42,710 bases of DNA from an uncultured Pseudomonadota bacterium (GTDB lineage: Bacteria > Pseudomonadota > Alphaproteobacteria > Rs-D84): the NCBI GenBank assembly GCA_949283535.1, contig CASDTC010000006.1, positions 1 to 42,710 on the forward strand. The letters run 5' to 3'. The first letter of the stretch is position 1; each line of letters opens with the position of its first letter. A program made the position numbers and the translations under genes. A model generated the notes under the pieces. That model was not told the origin of the DNA and searched no databases. It worked only from the letters and a program-made list of their open reading frames with translations. Below, one piece after another: positions 22,422-31,613 of the stretch.

Positions 22422-24347
22422 TTAAACTATACGACTATCCTTATTAACAAAATCTGAAAAATCCAAATATTGCATATTTTCACTTTCGTTAAAACCAACC
22501 GCACCTTTATTAAAGGCGGTTATTTTTTGTTGTTTCAATTTTTTCTGAACACGCGCCACATCTGTCCGCACACGACTGTTTCCATTTGCAACAGATAACT
22601 TATAATTTTGTAATGCGCGCTGTAAATCCCCCATATGTTCATATGCAACGCCGGCATTATATTGCGCCGCGGCATATTGACTTTTATCACCAATAGAATG
22701 CAAAATAACCCGCGCATGGTTAATCGCATCTGAATATCGACCCAATTTATTATATGTTACCGCCAAATCATTATGCAATAAAGCATTATCAGGATATTTC
22801 TCTATCATTTTTTCAAATCTGTCTGCTGCCAATATAAAATCACCAGATTTATATGCTGATACAGCATTGGCGTATTCTTCATCATATCCAATAACATATG
22901 TCTGCACTGCCAATTTATCATTATTTTTCACCAGCTGTTCAAATTCAATATTTCCCAATTCACAGTTTCCATTTTGACAAAAAGATAAAACCTCTGCTGG
23001 CAAATAATCTTTAACACGCGCCCAGTTCTTTAATGATTTTCCGTATTTATTCACAGGATTTTGCAACCATTTCTTAAATTCGCCATATGTTTTTTTATTT
23101 ACATGCCTGTTTTCAGAATTTCCTGTAAAGAACGCACTTTTTTTCTCGCCCATGACCCTAAAAAATTCATACATTCCATTAACAGGACAATCCAATAACA
23201 TCTGTGGTGTTATATCACCGGTCAATAAACCTGCCTCTAACCAACGGCGCCATGCCATGCCACGTCCACCTGCCAAAAAGCCACCCAATTTATCTGCAAT
23301 TATATTAACATCTGCTTTTTCTAATAACGCCTGACCAAAACTGGTTGGTGCAACAATTGGATACTGCTTAAAGCATTGTTGAACCATGCTGTCTGGAACG
23401 GCATATCCGTATTTATCATATAAAGTGCGTAATGCGTCAAATCGTGCCTGATGATTTTTATCTTTTGGATTTTCAATTAATTTTGAATATGCATTATATA
23501 CAATTGAACTTAACCCCAACGCTTGACTGGTCGTATTAATATTTATTCCATCTGTTGCAACATCATAACAATATAAAACGAAATAAGTTTCCCCCTCCTC
23601 TAAATGCCATCGCGCCAATTCATATGCCTCTGCCGTGGTAATTGGCTTTGTCTTCATTGTAACACGACTGCCATCTTTCAGCATTGTAGAACCAAACCCA
23701 ATTGTTGGGATTCCGCGCGAATCACGATATGGCACATGCATACCCGTTTTATCTACATGTACACCTTCCTTTGCGATTAAATCCGCAATCAAGAACGGTG
23801 TTATTGGGCGCATTTTATTTAAAAATACATTATAATTATTTATATCTTGAATATCATCAGTATCATCAATACGCCATTCTTTTTGTTCTTGGAACAAATC
23901 TGGACCATATTGCACTGCAACGCGTCCGCCACCAATCAAAGACGCCAACATAAAATACCATAGTATATGCGCCGATAAGTTTGGATATTTTTTTGCAAAA
24001 CTGGATAACTTCTTGGGTTTTCCTTGATTATTTTTACCAACATTTATTTTTGCGAACTTTTCTTCCATTTTACGCAATGCGGCATTATCCAATGTCAACC
24101 ATCGTGCCAGCATTAATAAAAATTGCGCCCCCCCCGCTGCCAACCATGCTGTTCCTTGGGCGGTTCGCAATCCAATAATTGTGGCGGCATCTTTTAATTC
24201 TGCATTATCATCAGATATTTTCGCCGCACTTTTTTTATTGCGTTGTGTGCGCACATACTGCGCGGGATTTTTTGACGCAATTTTTTGACGCAGTTTCTTT
24301 GCCGCCTGTTCTGGCGTTGCGACAATTTTTCTAAATTTTTCTGCCAT
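22422..24347 (-). CDS. Membrane-anchored GH24-like muramidase with TPR domain
   Basis: 641 aa. A basic cytoplasmic N-terminus precedes two hydrophobic spans (about 61-84 and 124-148). A GH24/phage-lysozyme-like domain follows (about 184-375): the catalytic trio fits as Glu194 in AKEG, Asp209 in YRDSRG and Thr215 in PTIGFGST, and AWRRWLEAGLL matches the family's C-terminal helix. The C-terminal region (about 488-600) holds at least two TPR repeats (NDLAVTYNKLGRYSDAINHA and YNAGVAYEHMGDLQRALQNY). Likely cleaves or binds peptidoglycan and recruits partners. Its ATG overlaps the mucR-like stop (TAATG). No phage genes surround it, so a cellular role is likelier than a prophage endolysin. Confidence 0.78.
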   Translation of the reverse strand: MAEKFRKIVATPEQAAKKLRQKIASKNPAQYVRTQRNKKSAAKISDDNAELKDAATIIGLRTAQGTAWLAAGGAQFLLMLARWLTLDNAALRKMEEKFAKINVGKNNQGKPKKLSSFAKKYPNLSAHILWYFMLASLIGGGRVAVQYGPDLFQEQKEWRIDDTDDIQDINNYNVFLNKMRPITPFLIADLIAKEGVHVDKTGMHVPYRDSRGIPTIGFGSTMLKDGSRVTMKTKPITTAEAYELARWHLEEGETYFVLYCYDVATDGININTTSQALGLSSIVYNAYSKLIENPKDKNHQARFDALRTLYDKYGYAVPDSMVQQCFKQYPIVAPTSFGQALLEKADVNIIADKLGGFLAGGRGMAWRRWLEAGLLTGDITPQMLLDCPVNGMYEFFRVMGEKKSAFFTGNSENRHVNKKTYGEFKKWLQNPVNKYGKSLKNWARVKDYLPAEVLSFCQNGNCELGNIEFEQLVKNNDKLAVQTYVIGYDEEYANAVSAYKSGDFILAADRFEKMIEKYPDNALLHNDLAVTYNKLGRYSDAINHARVILHSIGDKSQYAAAQYNAGVAYEHMGDLQRALQNYKLSVANGNSRVRTDVARVQKKLKQQKITAFNKGAVGFNESENMQYLDFSDFVNKDSRIV

Positions 24348-24727
24348 TACTTCTTTCCTTTCTTTATTTTACGCCCCAATCCCGTTTTCTTTGCAATTTT
24401 TGAACGCCGTGCGGCATAATTTGGTGCAACAAAAGGATAATCATCCGCCAACCCCCACTTTTCCCGATATTGCTGTGGCGTCATATTAAATTTGCGCTTA
24501 ATATACCGCCGCAACATGATATGCCACGATCCATCTTCCAGACATTGTATTTTGTCCGGCTGAATTGATGCGGCAATTTGCTGACGACTGACAGATGCGC
24601 CACGCAAACTTTCGCGTGCAGCACGCACCGCTTCTGCCATTGTTAATGTTGGATTTGCGGCAATTGCCGCCGCCGCCAGATTTGCCACCGCCAATGTAAA
24701 TTCAGAATCTTTGGTCGTATTAACCAA
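24347..24727 (-). CDS. MucR/Ros-family regulator lacking the zinc histidines (TTG start)
   Basis: 126-aa DNA-binding regulator. The MucR core is clear: IQCLEDGSW, FNMTPQQYREKWGLADDYPFVAPNYAARRS and KKTGLGRK. In Ros/MucR a Cys-Asp-His-His set binds zinc. The Cys and Asp remain (CLED), but the positions of the histidines are Tyr, Lys and Phe, so the finger is probably zinc-free, as known for some Mesorhizobium homologues. The start is TTG (24727) behind AGAGGA. It is cotranscribed with the muramidase-TPR gene and may regulate it or itself; an extended -10 promoter lies upstream. Confidence 0.85.
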   Translation of the reverse strand: MVNTTKDSEFTLAVANLAAAAIAANPTLTMAEAVRAARESLRGASVSRQQIAASIQPDKIQCLEDGSWHIMLRRYIKRKFNMTPQQYREKWGLADDYPFVAPNYAARRSKIAKKTGLGRKIKKGKK

Positions 24728-24759
24728 CTTGATATCCTCTTGCTTATTTACTAGAATTA

Positions 24760-24768
24760 ATTATATCA
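24760..24768 (-). promoter_or_regulatory. Extended -10 promoter for the mucR-like operon
   Basis: On the minus strand TGATATAAT (24760-24768) lies 32 bases before the TTG start; the -35 is AT-rich and weak. Divergent from rarA. Confidence 0.55.
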
Positions 24769-24808
24769 CAAATAAAGATTAAATAAAATCAAAGTAAAAT
24801 ATAAAAAG

Positions 24809-26092
24809 ATGCAATCTGAAAACAGACCTCTTGCTGATTTAATGCGTCCTGCAACGATTGACGAAATCGTGGGTCAGCGTCAATTATTGGGTGAAAATGG
24901 TCTGGTACGCAGAATGGTAGACAATAAAAAATTATCAAATTTGATATTATGGGGTCCGCCAGGATGTGGGAAAACAACAATTGCGCGTGCATTGGCAAAA
25001 TCAGTAGACATGGATTTCGTTGCAATGTCCGCGGTATTTTCTGGCACGGCAGATATAAAAAAGGCAATGGATGCCGCACGAATGAATCGTGAAATTGGTC
25101 GTGGAACATTACTGTTTATCGATGAAATCCACAGATTTAATAAAACCCAACAAGATACATTATTACCATATCTAGAAGATGGCACCGTTGTATTTATGGG
25201 TGCAACAACTGAAAACCCCAGTTTTAATTTAAATAACGCATTATTATCGCGCTGTCATATTGGCGTTTTACAGTCATTATCCAGTGAAGACTTATTAACC
25301 TTGATGTCGCGCGCCGAAGAATTCGTGGGTAAAAAATTACCATTGGACGATAATGCCCGCATACATCTGGCACAAATGTCTGATGGTGATGCGCGCTTTT
25401 TATTAAATACAGTTGAATACCTGATAAACGCAAATTTTAAAAAGAAATTATCATCTGATTCACTGGACACGGCGATTCAAAAACGCGCGCCATTATCTGA
25501 TAAAACTGGTGATGAACATTATAATTTAATATCCGCGGTGCACAAATCATTACGCGCCAGTGATACTGACGCTGCATTGTATTGGACTGCACGCATGATG
25601 ACATCAGGTCAAGATCCAATGTATTTATTTCGACGTCTGTCACGATTTGCAATGGAAGATATCGGTCTGGCTGATCCAAACGCAATGCAAATGGCACTGG
25701 CGGCATGGCAATTATACGAACGCATGGGCAGTCCCGAAGGCGATCTGGCATTAACGGAACTGGTAATATACCTGGGGACCGCACCAAAAAGTACGGCAAA
25801 TTATCGCGCCCAAACATCAGCATACCGCACCGCCCGCGAAACAGGCAGTTTGATGCCCCCAAAAAATATATTAAATGCGCCAACCAGAATGATGCGCGAC
25901 ATGGGATATGGTGCTGGATACATATACGAACCAGATACAGCATCTGGATTCAGTGGTCAAAATTGCTTTCCTGAATCAATGCAGCGTCAAAAATTTTATC
26001 ATCCTATTGAACGCGGATTCGAACGCGAAATAAAAAAGCGCCTGGAATATTGGGATTCACTGCGTGAAAAGTTAAATAAAGCAAAAAACTAG
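24809..26092 (+). CDS. rarA: Replication-associated recombination protein A (RarA/MgsA)
   Basis: AAA+ ATPase of the clamp-loader branch that acts at stalled replication forks. Walker A is GPPGCGKT, Walker B is LLFIDEIHRF, sensor 1 is GATTENPSFN, and the arginine finger lies in NNALLSRC. The C-terminal MgsA domain follows (SALRASD-type helices, FRRLSRFAMEDIGLADPNA, PKSTANYRA), totalling 427 aa. It is monocistronic, divergent from mucR, and its TAG stop shares CTAG with the convergent fabD. Confidence 0.94.
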   Translation: MQSENRPLADLMRPATIDEIVGQRQLLGENGLVRRMVDNKKLSNLILWGPPGCGKTTIARALAKSVDMDFVAMSAVFSGTADIKKAMDAARMNREIGRGTLLFIDEIHRFNKTQQDTLLPYLEDGTVVFMGATTENPSFNLNNALLSRCHIGVLQSLSSEDLLTLMSRAEEFVGKKLPLDDNARIHLAQMSDGDARFLLNTVEYLINANFKKKLSSDSLDTAIQKRAPLSDKTGDEHYNLISAVHKSLRASDTDAALYWTARMMTSGQDPMYLFRRLSRFAMEDIGLADPNAMQMALAAWQLYERMGSPEGDLALTELVIYLGTAPKSTANYRAQTSAYRTARETGSLMPPKNILNAPTRMMRDMGYGAGYIYEPDTASGFSGQNCFPESMQRQKFYHPIERGFEREIKKRLEYWDSLREKLNKAKN

Positions 26093-27057
26093 CGCGAAAA
26101 TTTATTTTCCAATTCAGCCAACATCGCCCGAACATTTTTCAAAGTATCTGTCGAATTAGCATGACATCCAATATTTGCACGATTAATCAGCCCTGTCAAA
26201 ACACGTCCCGGTCCCAATTCATACGCACATGTAATATTATATTCCGGAAATTTTTCCATAATTTCCAACCAACGCACCCCATGCGTCATTTGATCCGCCA
26301 ATGCATCTTTTACATCTTGGGGATTAGACATAACATTTGCGGTTTGATTTGAAAACCAATTTGTTTTTGGTGCCTTTACATTTATATTTTCCAAACGACG
26401 CCGCAATAAAAATTCTGCATTTTGCATTAATGCACAATGTGCTGGCACAGAAACATTCAATCGTTTCGCAATTCGCGCACCACGCGCACGCGCCCTGGCA
26501 ACAACAACATCCAACGCTTCATTTTGTCCACTGATTACAAATTGATCGCGTGCATTATGATTTGAAATTGCGACAAAACCATGCCCACTGGCGGCAATCA
26601 ATGTTTGTTCTATGGTGTTCTTGTCCAGTCCAACAATACATGCCATACCACCACCATTTTTATCAACCATCGACATATATGTTGAACGCGCAGATAACAA
26701 ATTTACTGCATCTTTCACGGATAAACTGCCCGCACATTGTAATGCAGAATATTGCCCCATCGAATGTCCAACAATCGCATATCCAATATTATATAATGGT
26801 GTATCATTAAAATACTGCTCTATAATTCTGGCAATTGAAACCGAATGTGCAAAAGTCCCCAATGATGCTGCATCTGGTTTATTTAAATCTGCCTGAGAAC
26901 CACTAAAACAAATATTTGCAATATCTTTGTGTGAAATATCAGAAACCTGTTCAAAAGTATGACGAACAACAGGATATTCGTCATATAAATCTTTTGCCAT
27001 ACCAATACGCTGGGCGCCTTGTCCCGGAAAAACAAACGCAATTTTTTCTGTCATCAT
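26089..27057 (-). CDS. fabD: Malonyl-CoA:ACP transacylase
   Basis: Loads malonate onto acyl carrier protein for fatty-acid synthesis. FVFPGQGAQ at the N-terminus, catalytic Ser in GHSMGQY, and the catalytic His in VPAHCALM are intact; 322 aa is typical. It is isolated from other fab genes in this window. A TTGACA promoter lies immediately upstream, with +1 predicted within a base or two of the ATG; there is no Shine-Dalgarno. Confidence 0.94.
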   Translation of the reverse strand: MMTEKIAFVFPGQGAQRIGMAKDLYDEYPVVRHTFEQVSDISHKDIANICFSGSQADLNKPDAASLGTFAHSVSIARIIEQYFNDTPLYNIGYAIVGHSMGQYSALQCAGSLSVKDAVNLLSARSTYMSMVDKNGGGMACIVGLDKNTIEQTLIAASGHGFVAISNHNARDQFVISGQNEALDVVVARARARGARIAKRLNVSVPAHCALMQNAEFLLRRRLENINVKAPKTNWFSNQTANVMSNPQDVKDALADQMTHGVRWLEIMEKFPEYNITCAYELGPGRVLTGLINRANIGCHANSTDTLKNVRAMLAELENKFSR

Positions 27058-27064
27058 AATATGA

Positions 27065-27094
27065 TTATTATTGCACCAAAAATAAAAATGTCAA
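27065..27094 (-). promoter_or_regulatory. Promoter for fabD
   Basis: On the minus strand TTGACA (27089-27094), 18-base spacer and TAATAA (27065-27070). The -10 ends seven bases before the fabD ATG. Confidence 0.6.
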
Positions 27095-27105
27095 TATTTA
27101 ATCAA

Positions 27106-27133
27106 ATAAAAAATCCCTGTATACCCCAGGGAT
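27106..27133 (-). terminator. Terminator downstream of the 241-aa outer-membrane protein
   Basis: On the minus strand ATCCCTG pairs with CAGGGAT around a 7-base loop, followed by TTTTTTAT. It separates the outer-membrane gene from fabD. Confidence 0.85.
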
Positions 27134-27148
27134 AACAGACAAATGTTA

Positions 27149-27874
27149 TTAAAACAATATATTTACATCAACACCGACCTGTAATTCATCACTTTCGAAT
27201 TCATAATCCAAATGCCCTGCATACTGTGTGCGTCCATATTGCCGAACAATTTTTCCGCCCAGCCATTCTTGGTCATAGTGTGGATTTGTTGCCTTGCGTA
27301 ATGTAAATTGTGCCCCCAAACGCCAATCTTGGGTTATACGAAAATAAGCCTCTGGGACAAAATCAATATACGCCATACCACGGTCATCATCAAATATCCA
27401 ATTTGACTGAATTGTTGCCGCCAGTGTCATGCCCGCCCATTGCCGTCCAAAACGGTACCCGGCATAGTATGTTGAATCTGCAAAATATGGTGTACGAACA
27501 TGCGATGAACCGCCAAATTTCAATCCGAACAAAACATCAGATATAATATGCGCGCTGTTGCCAGACGCCAACCCAACACGATAAACACCACCCAAATCAA
27601 TGGCGGAAAAGCCATCTTCGGAACCATCAAAATCTTGCTGGAAATGAACATTTGCCGCAATTGTTAAACGATTATTTATTCCATACGACAACCGTTCACC
27701 CAACCGCAACACATTATCCCAATATGTCAGTGTTGTTTCTGATAAAACCTCCCCGATTCCTTGCATATACAGCGGATCCGATGTATCGCGTTCCAATCCA
27801 TCTGCATGCGCATTTGTCATTGCTGGCACTGCGCCAATAATTGCAATTAAAAAACCATATAAAAATTTACGCAT
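27149..27874 (-). CDS. Predicted outer-membrane beta-barrel protein
   Basis: 241 aa with a signal peptide (cleavage near AHA-DG, about residue 24). The mature part alternates aromatic and polar residues in many short strands, for example YYAGYRFGRQWAGMTLAATIQ and YFRITQDWRLGAQFTL, and ends in Phe (VDVNILF), the BAM-recognised C-terminal signature. Likely an outer-membrane porin-like or adhesin-like barrel; no specific family recognised. It lies downstream of another barrel gene on the same strand with a large hairpin between them. Confidence 0.75.
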   Translation of the reverse strand: MRKFLYGFLIAIIGAVPAMTNAHADGLERDTSDPLYMQGIGEVLSETTLTYWDNVLRLGERLSYGINNRLTIAANVHFQQDFDGSEDGFSAIDLGGVYRVGLASGNSAHIISDVLFGLKFGGSSHVRTPYFADSTYYAGYRFGRQWAGMTLAATIQSNWIFDDDRGMAYIDFVPEAYFRITQDWRLGAQFTLRKATNPHYDQEWLGGKIVRQYGRTQYAGHLDYEFESDELQVGVDVNILF

Positions 27875-27933
27875 TCTCTATGCCTCGCTATTGTTATTGT
27901 TTTATCCGCAATTTCTGTTTAAGACTTCGACAA

Positions 27934-27961
27934 TTTGGGTCCCATACCACTGGGACCCAAA
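27934..27961 (-). repeat. 11-bp perfect inverted repeat between two outer-membrane genes
   Basis: TTTGGGTCCCA (27934-27944) pairs with TGGGACCCAAA (27951-27961) around a 6-base loop. Neither strand has a U-run after it, so it may be an mRNA stabiliser or partial processing site rather than a terminator. Confidence 0.7.
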
Positions 27962-27978
27962 TCCGGCAACTTTCAACC

Positions 27979-29184
27979 TCAGAACGAGAATATTGCCTGT
28001 AATCCGATTGTCGCCTCTGAATAATTATCTATATGCGCTGTTCCCATATGAACAAATGCACCGGTATCATAATCAGTTCCCCAATATGACAAATCCTTAC
28101 CATCTGCCGAATCATAAACCGCCATTTTCCCATACAGATTCAACGCAAACCAATCATTTGGCTGCCAACCAATTGCCGCTTTCAGCCCCAATTGATTATG
28201 CCAATCATAATTACCAAACACCGCTTCGAAATTCAGGGTCCAATCTTCATCCAGAACGCTGAATATCCCCAATCCCCCTTCGACATAGAAAACGCTGTTT
28301 ACATCTGTATTATATGCCAAGAATAATGTCGCTGGCGTTCCGTCTTCGGTGCGACCAGTAATTCCATTACCGTATGAATTACCATCAAAATCAACATACC
28401 ATCCGCGTGCCAATCCATATATCGTGGATGATCCAATTTTGTATCCCGCCTTTAAATCTAAAATAACATTATTGGATATGTCATGTTGATATTGATAATA
28501 CGCGGATAATGTTGCAATCCAATCCGTTGTATCAGCAAATCGCCACTGAACGCCCAACCCAAACAAATTAAACCCATTGTCATCCATTGAATCATCTGGG
28601 GCAACAGACCAATCAAATTTATATTCTGACATATCATACTTTGCCATTGCCAATACGGCAAATCTGTCGGTAATACCATAACTGAAATCTTCTTTGATTG
28701 AAAACTGAGACATATCCCACTTTCCGTTTGGATCAGAAATTGTTCCATCGCCCAACGGTGTCAGCAACATATCATACGAATTCATCGTATATGATAAATC
28801 TGTAACGGATCCAAAATCACCCGCCAATGGTTGAAAGAACGGATGTGCCAAATAATATTTGCGCTTCAGTTCACTGCGATATGTTTCTGCGCGTGTTGTA
28901 CGAACCGTTGCCGTTGAATCGCCCCCTGCATATTGTCTATACAGTGCACTGCGATTTGCAGGCTGGGTATAATAAATATTTTTTGCATCTGCCTGGTCAT
29001 ATGTCCGGGTTGATGTGCGCGTTTCATATTTTTCATAGTTAACATTTGTACGCTCGCGCACGGCGGGCATTCCGGTTAAATCTGCGCTGGACGCTGCCCG
29101 CGCGCCAGAATTTGTTTCTGCCACCGCTGGCATTGCCGAAATTAATACCGCTGCAATTGCAAATAACGACATATTATGTTTCAT
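27979..29184 (-). CDS. Predicted outer-membrane beta-barrel protein, 401 aa
   Basis: The signal peptide is MKHNMSLFAIAAVLISAMPA with cleavage near VAE. A charged, Tyr/Arg-rich N-terminal segment (about 25-110) precedes a beta-rich region with repeated aromatic strands (GYKIGSSTIYGLARGWYVDF, NDWFALNLYGKMAVY) and a C-terminal Phe (GLQAIFSF). No specific family recognised. It has a strong promoter and AAGGAGA ribosome-binding site, suggesting an abundant envelope protein. The gene downstream (27149-27874) is a second, smaller barrel and may be coexpressed. Confidence 0.75.
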   Translation of the reverse strand: MKHNMSLFAIAAVLISAMPAVAETNSGARAASSADLTGMPAVRERTNVNYEKYETRTSTRTYDQADAKNIYYTQPANRSALYRQYAGGDSTATVRTTRAETYRSELKRKYYLAHPFFQPLAGDFGSVTDLSYTMNSYDMLLTPLGDGTISDPNGKWDMSQFSIKEDFSYGITDRFAVLAMAKYDMSEYKFDWSVAPDDSMDDNGFNLFGLGVQWRFADTTDWIATLSAYYQYQHDISNNVILDLKAGYKIGSSTIYGLARGWYVDFDGNSYGNGITGRTEDGTPATLFLAYNTDVNSVFYVEGGLGIFSVLDEDWTLNFEAVFGNYDWHNQLGLKAAIGWQPNDWFALNLYGKMAVYDSADGKDLSYWGTDYDTGAFVHMGTAHIDNYSEATIGLQAIFSF

Positions 29185-29190
29185 TATAAA

Positions 29191-29217
29191 ATTCTCCTTT
29201 TAATGTAAATTATACCA
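29191..29217 (-). promoter_or_regulatory. Extended -10 promoter and strong RBS of the 401-aa barrel gene
   Basis: On the minus strand TGGTATAAT (TATAAT at 29209-29214) is an extended -10, followed by AAAGGAGA seven bases before the ATG: the strongest ribosome-binding site near any envelope gene here. Confidence 0.7.
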
Positions 29218-29241
29218 TAAAACATACACATAAAAAAGAAT

Positions 29242-29276
29242 TAAAAAACAAAAAAGAAAAACGCCATATGGCGTTT
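29242..29276 (-). terminator. Terminator of ftsK
   Basis: On the minus strand AAACGCC pairs with GGCGTTT around ATAT (29259-29276), followed by TTCTTTTTTGTTTTTT. Confidence 0.9.
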
Positions 29277-29280
29277 ATTC

Positions 29281-31560
29281 CTATAATATATGTCGTTTAT
29301 TATTTGCATCTGGTTGACTAACAATTCCTTCGGCCTCCATTCGTTCCATAAATCCAGCCGCCTTGTTATAGCCAATTCCCAAACGACGCTGTATATATGA
29401 AATAGTTGGTTTCTTATCGCGCAAAACAACTTCTTTTGCCTGGGTATATAAATCAGAATCTTTATCTGCCTTGGCTTGGGCGACACTGGCACCACCACTG
29501 CCACCCCCAATAACTGTGCCATTATCATCACCATCTGTTACACCATCTGCATATTCTGGGGCACCCTGGGCGCGCAAGAAATCCCCCACCCTGTTCATTT
29601 CTTCATCTGAAATAAATGCCCCATGTATACGAACCGGCACGCGTCCCGCCTCGCTAAACAACATATCGCCACACGATAATAATTGTTCTGCGCCCTTTTC
29701 ACCCAATGTTGTCATTGAATCAATACGACTGCGCGCCTGGAACGAAACGCGTGTCGGGAAATTCGCCTTTATAACCCCAGTTATTGTTGTTGCATCTGGT
29801 CGTTGGGTCGCCATAACTAAATGGATTCCTGCGGCACGCGCTTTTTGTGCGATACGCTGAACACACGCTTCAACCTCTTTACGCGCCATACTCATCAAAT
29901 CGGCAACCTCGTCTATAATAATCACAATATATGGCATATCGGACAAATCAACTTCTTGTGTTTCAAACAACAATTCGCCTGTTTCTTCATCTGTGCCAAC
30001 GGCAACCTGGCGTGTAATTTTTTCACCCGCATCACGCTTTTGACCAACGATTTCATTATAACTTTCTATATTTCTGGCGTTAACTAACTGTAATTGCTTA
30101 TACCGTTCTTCCATTTCACGCACCGCCCATTTCAACGCATTTACCGCCGCCCCAGGGTCTAATTTCACAATCGGTGTTATTAAATGTGGAATATCATCCC
30201 AGAAACCAAAATCAACACCCTTTGGGTCAATAATCATCAATTTGCACTTGTCCGGTGTAAAGTGATAAACAATTGACATAATAATAGATTGAACAAAAAC
30301 AGACTTTCCTGATCCAGTTCGCCCAGCAATTAACATGTGCGGCATTTTTGCCAAATCAAAATACATTGGATGCCCACCAATATCAACACCCAACGCCAAT
30401 GGGATTTTATATTTTGAATTTATAAATGTATCATTATCCACCAATGATTGAAATCTGACGGTTTGGCGTGTGATATTAACCATTTCTACACCAATCAATT
30501 GTGTATTTGGGATATGCGCAATACGAATATTTTCTGTTGCCATTGCACGGGTCATATCACTGACAGTTTTGCTGATATCCACCATACGAACCCCACTGTC
30601 TGGCATAAATTCATACAATGTAACAATTGGACCGGGTCGAATTCCAACAACCTTGCCATGAACACCATATTCGGCAAAATGCACCTCCATCGCGGCGGCA
30701 TTGCGTTTTAATTCTGGCGTTATTATATTTTTCCCAAAGTTAGACCGTTCCAAAAATGCTGGATCTGGCAATTCATATTCATGTGCGCCATTATCCGTAT
30801 CGCGCCGCGCCGCACGACGCACACGTTTTTGAACGCGTTTTGATTTTAACTTTTCTGTTTTTTGTACCTCATCATCAGACACATCATCATCTGATTCATC
30901 CGCATCTTCATATTCATCATCATCATCGGAAACATCCGCATCATATTCTGACGCCCCCCCCGCCGGCATTAAATGGAATACAGATAAAATCCAACGCATC
31001 CCGCGCCAGCATGCATACACAACACTTTTTATATGTGCAAATTTTATGTGTAATAACCTGGCGGCTAATAACAAAAAAACGCCAAGCAAAAACGCGCCAA
31101 CCAGAATTCCCCACTTACCAATTAATGCTGTGATATCAACAGATACAACCGCACCAAACAGCCCACCAAACGCATATGATGGCGCAATCAAACCAAATCC
31201 AGCCGCCCCAACACAAACCGCAACAACACATCGTATAAAATTATATTCTGGCGCCGCCCCATCATCCCAGCGCATCAGCCAAGACGCACCCCACCGCATA
31301 ACACATAAAATCAAAAATAATGCGGGCACAAATCCTAAAACATGCCGACAAAATCCAACAATATTCCCCATGCCAGATTGATTGCCAAATGTACTGGCGA
31401 CACCATATCCATCCAGATATGGATTATAAAAAAACAATGCAACAATCGCCCATATTCCAACAGCAAGCAACATGCCACCAAACGCGCGTTTTACAAACAC
31501 CCGTAATGCACCAGATATCCGCTGGGGTAAAAAATTAGATTCTTTTTCCATCCAAGACAT
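29281..31560 (-). CDS. ftsK: DNA translocase FtsK
   Basis: Septal chromosome pump of 759 aa. Several N-terminal membrane helices (to about residue 200) anchor it, then a strongly acidic linker (DADVSDDDDEYEDADESDDD) and basic patch, the alpha/beta motor with Walker A AGRTGSGKS and Walker B YIVIIIDEVADL, VMATQRPDATTITG, and a winged-helix gamma domain (SYIQRRLGIGYNKAAGFMERM) for orientation reading of KOPS sites. Linker is short compared with E. coli. Its recombinase partner XerC/D is at 40298. The first ATG and one three codons later are both possible starts. Confidence 0.95.
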   Translation of the reverse strand: MSWMEKESNFLPQRISGALRVFVKRAFGGMLLAVGIWAIVALFFYNPYLDGYGVASTFGNQSGMGNIVGFCRHVLGFVPALFLILCVMRWGASWLMRWDDGAAPEYNFIRCVVAVCVGAAGFGLIAPSYAFGGLFGAVVSVDITALIGKWGILVGAFLLGVFLLLAARLLHIKFAHIKSVVYACWRGMRWILSVFHLMPAGGASEYDADVSDDDDEYEDADESDDDVSDDEVQKTEKLKSKRVQKRVRRAARRDTDNGAHEYELPDPAFLERSNFGKNIITPELKRNAAAMEVHFAEYGVHGKVVGIRPGPIVTLYEFMPDSGVRMVDISKTVSDMTRAMATENIRIAHIPNTQLIGVEMVNITRQTVRFQSLVDNDTFINSKYKIPLALGVDIGGHPMYFDLAKMPHMLIAGRTGSGKSVFVQSIIMSIVYHFTPDKCKLMIIDPKGVDFGFWDDIPHLITPIVKLDPGAAVNALKWAVREMEERYKQLQLVNARNIESYNEIVGQKRDAGEKITRQVAVGTDEETGELLFETQEVDLSDMPYIVIIIDEVADLMSMARKEVEACVQRIAQKARAAGIHLVMATQRPDATTITGVIKANFPTRVSFQARSRIDSMTTLGEKGAEQLLSCGDMLFSEAGRVPVRIHGAFISDEEMNRVGDFLRAQGAPEYADGVTDGDDNGTVIGGGSGGASVAQAKADKDSDLYTQAKEVVLRDKKPTISYIQRRLGIGYNKAAGFMERMEAEGIVSQPDANNKRHIL

Positions 31561-31613
31561 TTTATCATAAAAACACAGATAATGTTAGTGAACATAAAAA
31601 TTAATTCACATAA

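Noticed and set aside
22422..24347. Prophage endolysin
   Set aside because: No holin, spanin or phage structural genes nearby, and TPRs plus a MucR partner do not fit an endolysin.
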